A DNA stretch of 64,000 nucleotides from Planctomycetota bacterium. GTDB lineage: Bacteria; Planctomycetota; UBA1135; UBA2386. Made by a program: the position numbers and the translations under genes. The notes beneath the pieces are model-generated. The model was given only the letters and a program-made list of their open reading frames with translations. It had not been told where the DNA came from and searched no databases. The DNA lies in assembly GCA_020638695.1 (NCBI GenBank), contig JACKIB010000007.1, positions 124,001 to 188,000 of the forward strand. The letters run 5' to 3'. Shown here piece after piece: positions 60,118 through 64,000 of this stretch. The first letter of the stretch is position 1. Every line of letters starts with the position of its first letter.

Positions 60118-60613
60118 CGCGAAGCTCCTGATACAGGGTCTGCCGCCAGTCCTCGGCAGCGGAGGCATCGATCCCGAGCACTTCGGTCATCGGTCGATCA
60201 CGCGTGGCGAGCGCGCGCGTCGGGCAGTACTCGCTGTCGACTCCGGTGATGCCCTGTTCGGTGTAGGCGAACGGGTACAGCCGACACACCAGTGGTCGCA
60301 CCTCGAGCGGCAGCGTGCAGCCGTCGGCGCGCAGGAAGGTGCAGTCCCCGTCGGCTTTGCGCTGCAACACGCGACGTGTGCCGTCCGCGCGACACGTGTA
60401 CTGCAACCAGTGCGGGTCCTGCTCGTCCGGCACGAGGTACTCGGGATCGTGCGGTGCCCGATGTTCGAAGAACTCCACGCGCTGCGCGTGTGCGGTGATC
60501 CGCCGCACGTCACCTTCGGTCACCAGGATCTCGGCGCGCTGACAGCAGGTCTTCTGCAGGGTCGCGCAGCGCGCACACGCGGCCGCCCCGGTGAGCATCT
60601 CGGTGGCACTCAT
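60104..60613 (-). CDS. YkgJ-family cysteine-cluster (Fe/Zn-binding) protein
   Basis: 169 residues from ATG 60613, overlapping the kamA stop (ATGA). Cysteine pattern C-A-R-C...T-C-C near the start, then C-T-F-L...C-T-L-P-L-E-V-R-P-L-V-C-R-L-Y-P-F, matching the YkgJ/FliB-type CxxCC-x(n)-C-x-x-Y-x-x-R-P-x-x-C signature. Members bind a metal, perhaps an Fe-S cluster, and are of unknown function. Its place directly after a radical SAM enzyme suggests it may act on the same substrate or supply a metal centre. Confidence 0.85.
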   Translation of the reverse strand: MSATEMLTGAAACARCATLQKTCCQRAEILVTEGDVRRITAHAQRVEFFEHRAPHDPEYLVPDEQDPHWLQYTCRADGTRRVLQRKADGDCTFLRADGCTLPLEVRPLVCRLYPFAYTEQGITGVDSEYCPTRALATRDRPMTEVLGIDASAAEDWRQTLYQELRDGTP

Positions 60614-61896
60614 CGGACCGGGCCGGCCGGGTCCGGGTAGCGGAACACCTGCCCCTCGAAGTTGCGCACCAACAGGAATCCATCTTCCCAGCCGACCACG
60701 GTGTCCGGAGCGATCGGCACCTTGCCGCCACCTCCCGGGGCGTCGATCACGAAGCTCGGCACGGCGTAGCCGGTGGTATGCCCGCGCAGCGCGCGCACGA
60801 TGTCGAGCCCGGTCGCGACTGCGGTGCGAAAGTGCCCCGATCCAGGGATGGGATCGCACTGGTAGATGTAGTACGGCCGCACCCGAATGCGCAGCAGCCC
60901 CTGCATGAGCCGGCGCATGGTCTGCGGGTCGTCGTTCACCCCCTTCAGCAGCACCGTCTGGCTGCCCAGCGGTATCCCGTGGTCGACCAACATGCCGCAC
61001 GCGTGAGCGACTTCCGGCGTCAACTCGTCAGGGTGCATGAAGTGCACGCTGACCCACGGCTGGTAGCGGCGCAACACCGAGCAGAGTTCGGGAGTGATCC
61101 GTTGTGGCAACACCGCGGGAACCTTGCTGCCCATGCGCACGAACTCGACGTGCGGGATGTCGCGCAGTCGCTGCAGTAGCCACTCGATCCGCGCGTCCTG
61201 CATGGTCAGCGGGTCGCCGCCCGAGATCAGCACGTCGCGGATCTGCGGTTGCCCGGCGATGTAGTCGAGCGCCCGCTGGTACTGCTCTTGGTTGAAGTGG
61301 TACTCCCCGGTAGTGCCGACCAGGCGCGAGCGCGTGCAGTAGCGGCAGTAGGTCGCGCAGAAGCTGGTGACCAGGAACAGCACGCGGTCCGGGTAGCGGT
61401 GGACCAGCCCGGGCACCGGCATGTGACCGTCCTCGTTCAGCGGATCGGCAGCTTCGCCTGGTGCCTCCTCGAACTCACCGAGCACCGGCACCATCGTGCG
61501 ACGCAGCGGGTCGGCGGGATCGAGCGCGTCGAGCAACGCCGTGTAGTACGGCGTGATCCCGACCGGTAGGCGATCACCGAGGCGTTCCACCGCGACGCGT
61601 TCTTCGGCGCTGAGTCGCAGCGTGCGATCGAGCCCCTGGAGGTTGCGCACCCGGTTGCGGAGCTGCCAGCGCCAGTCGTTCCACTCCGCGGCCGAAGCAC
61701 CGGGAAAGCACCGCGCACGGAACTCCTCTGCCGCGGCGCCGATCGGTGTCGCGGCAGAATCCCCTGCATGGAGCCGAAGGATGCCCGCAGGAACGGGCGC
61801 GATCGGGTCAGGTTCGTCGGCCGCGCCTTCGGCCGACGTCTCGCTGCCCGCCAAGGTGAGGCCCCGCTCTGCGGAAGCCACCCTACGTGGAGTCAT
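60610..61896 (-). CDS. kamA: KamA-family lysine 2,3-aminomutase-like radical SAM enzyme
   Basis: 428 residues from ATG 61896, with AGGGA 8-9 bases upstream. The radical-SAM triad is C180-A-T-Y-C184-R-Y-C187; downstream are S-G-G-D-P-L and the C-terminal P-G-G-G-G-K392, the PLP Lys site of the KamA family. About 70 extra N-terminal residues precede the W-R-W-Q-L-R-N-R core. KamA interconverts alpha- and beta-lysine using SAM, an Fe-S cluster and PLP. Relatives also act on glutamate or modify EF-P. It is the first gene of the six-gene operon. Specificity for lysine itself is not shown by sequence. Confidence 0.88.
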   Translation of the reverse strand: MTPRRVASAERGLTLAGSETSAEGAADEPDPIAPVPAGILRLHAGDSAATPIGAAAEEFRARCFPGASAAEWNDWRWQLRNRVRNLQGLDRTLRLSAEERVAVERLGDRLPVGITPYYTALLDALDPADPLRRTMVPVLGEFEEAPGEAADPLNEDGHMPVPGLVHRYPDRVLFLVTSFCATYCRYCTRSRLVGTTGEYHFNQEQYQRALDYIAGQPQIRDVLISGGDPLTMQDARIEWLLQRLRDIPHVEFVRMGSKVPAVLPQRITPELCSVLRRYQPWVSVHFMHPDELTPEVAHACGMLVDHGIPLGSQTVLLKGVNDDPQTMRRLMQGLLRIRVRPYYIYQCDPIPGSGHFRTAVATGLDIVRALRGHTTGYAVPSFVIDAPGGGGKVPIAPDTVVGWEDGFLLVRNFEGQVFRYPDPAGPVR

Positions 61897-62332
61897 GGAT
61901 CGTTCCCTGAAGTAGCCAAGAAGGCTCAGGAACCATCCTCCTGGGGGTCGCCCGCGCACGGGTCGCGGCCCTTACGAGGCCTGAGTTGGCGGGCTTTGTA
62001 GCGGCGGCCTACACGCTTTCAATCGGGTGCATGACGATATCTCCCTGACGCGACAAGGAGTGCGATCACGAACCGCGCACGGCGCGCGCGCGCCGCCGGA
62101 GACGCGACCTGAGAATCGGGTCGATTCTCCCGACGCGGCGCGGCGTTCGGCGCAGATCCCCCGCCGCACTGCCGATCCAAGAGGTGGAGGAAGACCGGAG
62201 CACACTGGATTGGCACTCCGCATCCGGGCAGGCCCTGCCAACCTCGAGCGGATTCGCGATGCCGTGTACGAACGGTCCGGGCTACCCTCGCTGGCAGCCG
62301 GCTGCCGTCGCGCAACCGAGGAGTCTGCGCCC
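61897..62332. promoter_or_regulatory. Divergent region between kamA operon and antiporter gene, with hairpins
   Basis: 436 bases. On the minus strand, in the kamA leader, there are at least two hairpin candidates: GGCC-CTTACGA-GGCC (plus-strand 61968-61982) and a CCGCG...CGCGG stem over ~61944-61968. On the plus side, GAATCGGGTC-GATTC lies near 62113-62128. I do not recognise a known riboswitch and specifically do not see a lysine-riboswitch core. There are no supported genes. Confidence 0.4.
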
Positions 62333-63511
62333 GTGACGTTTCTCCTGTTCGGACTGTTCGCCCTCACCCTGCTGGGCATCGCGGTGTTGCACCGCTTCGC
62401 CCTGCACTTCGCCCTGATCGGCCTGTGCCTGGTGGCGGTAGCACGGGTGGGCTTCACCCGTTTCGACCTCGCCCACCACTTGGCGCACGAATGGGAAGGG
62501 TTGCTGAACCTCGGCGGGCTGCTGCTCGGCTTCGCACTGCTCGCCGATCACTTCGAGCACTCGGGAGTGCCGCAACGAATGGCCCGCGCGCTGCCGATGG
62601 GTACCCGGGGCGCATTCCTGCTGCTGGTGCTCGTGTTCGCGTTGTCCACGGTGCTCGACAACATCGCCGCCGCGCTGGTCGGCGGATCGACTGCCGCGGT
62701 GGTATTCCGCGGCAAGGTGCACGTCGGCTACCTGGCGGCGATCGTCGCGGCCAGCAACGCTGGCGGCGCACCTTCCGTGCTGGGCGACACGACCACCACC
62801 ATGATGTGGCTCAGCGGCAAGGGCCCCTGGGAGGTTGCCCACGCGGCGGTTGGTTCGGTGGTCGCGCTGTTGGTGTTCGGCGGCTTCGCAGCGCGGCAGC
62901 AGTGTGCGTTCCAACCCGAGCGCGCCGCGCCGCGCGAACTCCCTCCGCTCGACGGTGCACGGCTGGCGATCGTGGTGGCCATCCTCGTCGGGGCCGTGGT
63001 CGCGAACCTACAGACCGGCTACCCGGCGCTCGGCGTGTGGGCCACGCTGCTGCTCGCCACCCCGCTGCGCAGCCCGCACTGGTCGCTGCTCCCGGGGGCC
63101 GCCAAGGGCATGGCGTTCCTGCTCGCCCTGGTGGTCAGTGCTTCGCTGATGCCGGTCGAGTCCCTTCCGGCCGCATCGTCGGCCACCACATTCGCGCTCG
63201 GCGTGGTCTCGTCGTGCTTCGACAACATCCCGTTGACCAAGCTCGCGCTGACCCAAGGCGGCTACGACTGGGGCTTCCTGGCCTTCGCGGTCGGCTACGG
63301 CGGGTCGATGCTGTGGTTCGGCTCGTCGGCGGGTGTAGCGCTGACCGCACTGTTTCCTTCGGCCAAGTCGACCGGCGGCTGGTTGCGCCACGGGTGGCAC
63401 GTGCCGGTCGCGTACGCGGTGGCGTTCGCAGTGATGCTGTGGACGCTCGGCTGGCACCCCGAGCACGGCGGAGCGGCGAAAACGCATCCGCCGGCGGCAC
63501 ACACCCGCTGA
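62333..63511 (+). CDS. NhaD/ArsB-like (IT superfamily) membrane transporter
   Basis: 392 residues from GTG 62333, with GAGGAG about 10 bases upstream; no upstream frame has a better start. About ten or eleven membrane helices. It carries F-A-L-S-T-V-L-D-N-I-A-A-A-L-V (D-N within helix) and, in the second half, S-S-C-F-D-N-I-P-L-T, the duplicated D-N motif typical of Na+/H+ antiporter NhaD and ArsB-like permeases. Probably a Na+/H+ antiporter. It is shorter than ArsB. Divergent from kamA; convergent with the next gene. Confidence 0.85.
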   Translation: MTFLLFGLFALTLLGIAVLHRFALHFALIGLCLVAVARVGFTRFDLAHHLAHEWEGLLNLGGLLLGFALLADHFEHSGVPQRMARALPMGTRGAFLLLVLVFALSTVLDNIAAALVGGSTAAVVFRGKVHVGYLAAIVAASNAGGAPSVLGDTTTTMMWLSGKGPWEVAHAAVGSVVALLVFGGFAARQQCAFQPERAAPRELPPLDGARLAIVVAILVGAVVANLQTGYPALGVWATLLLATPLRSPHWSLLPGAAKGMAFLLALVVSASLMPVESLPAASSATTFALGVVSSCFDNIPLTKLALTQGGYDWGFLAFAVGYGGSMLWFGSSAGVALTALFPSAKSTGGWLRHGWHVPVAYAVAFAVMLWTLGWHPEHGGAAKTHPPAAHTR

Positions 63512-63531
63512 AACGCTCGACGCGCCCGCCC

Positions 63532-64000
63532 TCAGCCGCGGCCTTCGCCCAAGCCGGAGCCCGCGCCGGAACCAGATCCGGAGCCCCCGCCCCGACCCGA
63601 GCCGCCGCGGCGACCGCGACCGCCTCGGCCGCTTCCACCACCTCCGCCGGTACCGCCATCACCTCCACCGGTGCCTCCACCGCCGGTCCCGCCACCATTG
63701 CGCCCGCGGCCGCCAAAGCCCCCACCTTCACCCGGCCCGCGCTCCGCGGGTTCGAGCTGCTGGGCGAGGAAGTTCTCGAATGCGCTCGGGTCGCGGCCGC
63801 GCACTGCGAGATCCGCCTTCTGCATCCAGTCCTTCGTCCCGGCGTCGCCCTCGGCCTGGGTGCTGGCGCGCAGCGCGTCGAGCAGGTCGCGATCCTGCCG
63901 CACCGCGATCACGTACGCGGCAGTCGACCGCACCTTGGCGGACGGGTCCTGCAAGGCGCCGAGCAGGCACTGGGTCACCGCCTGGCGATCCTCGAGCAAG
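63532..64000 (-). CDS. C-terminal part of a HEAT-repeat protein with Gly-rich tail (5' end outside window)
   Basis: A minus-strand frame open through the window end, so the N-terminus is missing; about 156 residues are visible. The visible ~40 residues at the window edge (L-L-G-A-L-Q-D-P-S-A-K-V-R-S-T-A-A-Y-V) fit a HEAT repeat. The last ~70 residues are almost only Gly, Arg, Ser and Thr (G-R-G-R-N-G-G-G-T-type runs), an intrinsically disordered tail. Function unknown. Confidence 0.7.
   Translation of the reverse strand, partial: LLEDRQAVTQCLLGALQDPSAKVRSTAAYVIAVRQDRDLLDALRASTQAEGDAGTKDWMQKADLAVRGRDPSAFENFLAQQLEPAERGPGEGGGFGGRGRNGGGTGGGGTGGGDGGTGGGGGSGRGGRGRRGGSGRGGGSGSGSGAGSGLGEGRG

Noticed and set aside
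61897..62050. Lysine riboswitch before kamA
   Set aside because: I could not find the conserved core segments of the lysine class; only generic hairpins.
1..64000. CRISPR arrays, insertion sequences, integrases, prophage genes
   Set aside because: No direct-repeat/spacer arrays, transposase motifs, integrase signatures or terminal inverted repeats were seen; only the pair of palindromic repeats and in-gene tandem repeats.

Overview
The window is a gene-dense, GC-rich (roughly two-thirds G+C by eye) bacterial chromosome segment. Several points suggest a Planctomycetota-like, Gram-negative-architecture bacterium. There are two secreted proteins (20239-22551 and 39477-41495) ending in a module with the Y-G-x-G / C-x-G and G-x-x-x-x-Q pattern that I associate with extracytoplasmic planctomycete proteins. 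There is an outer-membrane beta-barrel, many lipoproteins and multiheme cytochromes, a fused CcoN-CcoO oxidase, and very frequent ATGA/GTGA stop-start overlaps. The phylum is an inference, not a proof. No rRNA, tRNA, IS element, prophage or CRISPR array was seen.

Layout. (1) 1-5626, minus: a four-gene multiheme electron-conduit operon. It encodes a three-helix NapC/NirT-type inner-membrane cytochrome, a beta-barrel, a 13-heme lipoprotein cytochrome and an OmcA/MtrC-type lipoprotein cytochrome cut by the window start. (2) 5747-8662, plus: a DUF501 protein, a membrane protein and an apparently 5'-truncated metzincin. (3) 8655-12610, minus: otsA plus an OtsB-GH15 fusion for trehalose metabolism, with an upstream minus-strand signalling cluster (12721-16194) and a divergent LuxR-type regulator. 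(4) 17228-20030: an ECF sigma factor, an S30AE/HPF-like protein, MerR, Hsp20 and a universal stress protein, i.e. a stress or dormancy block. (5) 20239-22551: a secreted nine-heme cytochrome. (6) 22700-30512: the complete cbb3 oxidase locus (safE / ccoI-ccoS-ccoNO-ccoQ-ccoP-ccoG) with a one-heme CcoP. (7) 30613-39452: housekeeping and stress genes (K+ channel, APH-kinase fusion, EEP hydrolase, CBS protein, cardiolipin synthase, three USP proteins, cupin). (8) 39477-41495: a secreted beta-helix protein. (9) 42606-46713: a sulfur-handling set (persulfide-dioxygenase-like MBL, MBL-rhodanese-DUF2892 fusion, SLC13-RCK permease). (10) 47410-54622: an ECF sigma factor, then an acyl-CoA synthetase / membrane fusion / RND pump operon. 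(11) 55848-61896, minus: a tightly coupled six-gene operon of KamA-type radical SAM aminomutase, Fe/Zn cysteine-cluster protein, two ATP-grasp ligases, a GNAT-HDAC fusion and a GNAT. (12) 62333-end: an NhaD/ArsB-like antiporter and the C-terminal part of a HEAT/Gly-rich protein.

Taken together, the segment combines respiratory flexibility (high-affinity O2 reduction by cbb3 plus a putative route for electrons across the outer membrane), stress survival (trehalose, USP, Hsp20, HPF-like, cardiolipin), sulfide/persulfide handling, and an unassigned biosynthetic operon. The two most interesting candidates for undescribed systems are the electron conduit at 1-5626 and the kamA/ATP-grasp/HDAC operon at 55848-61896.
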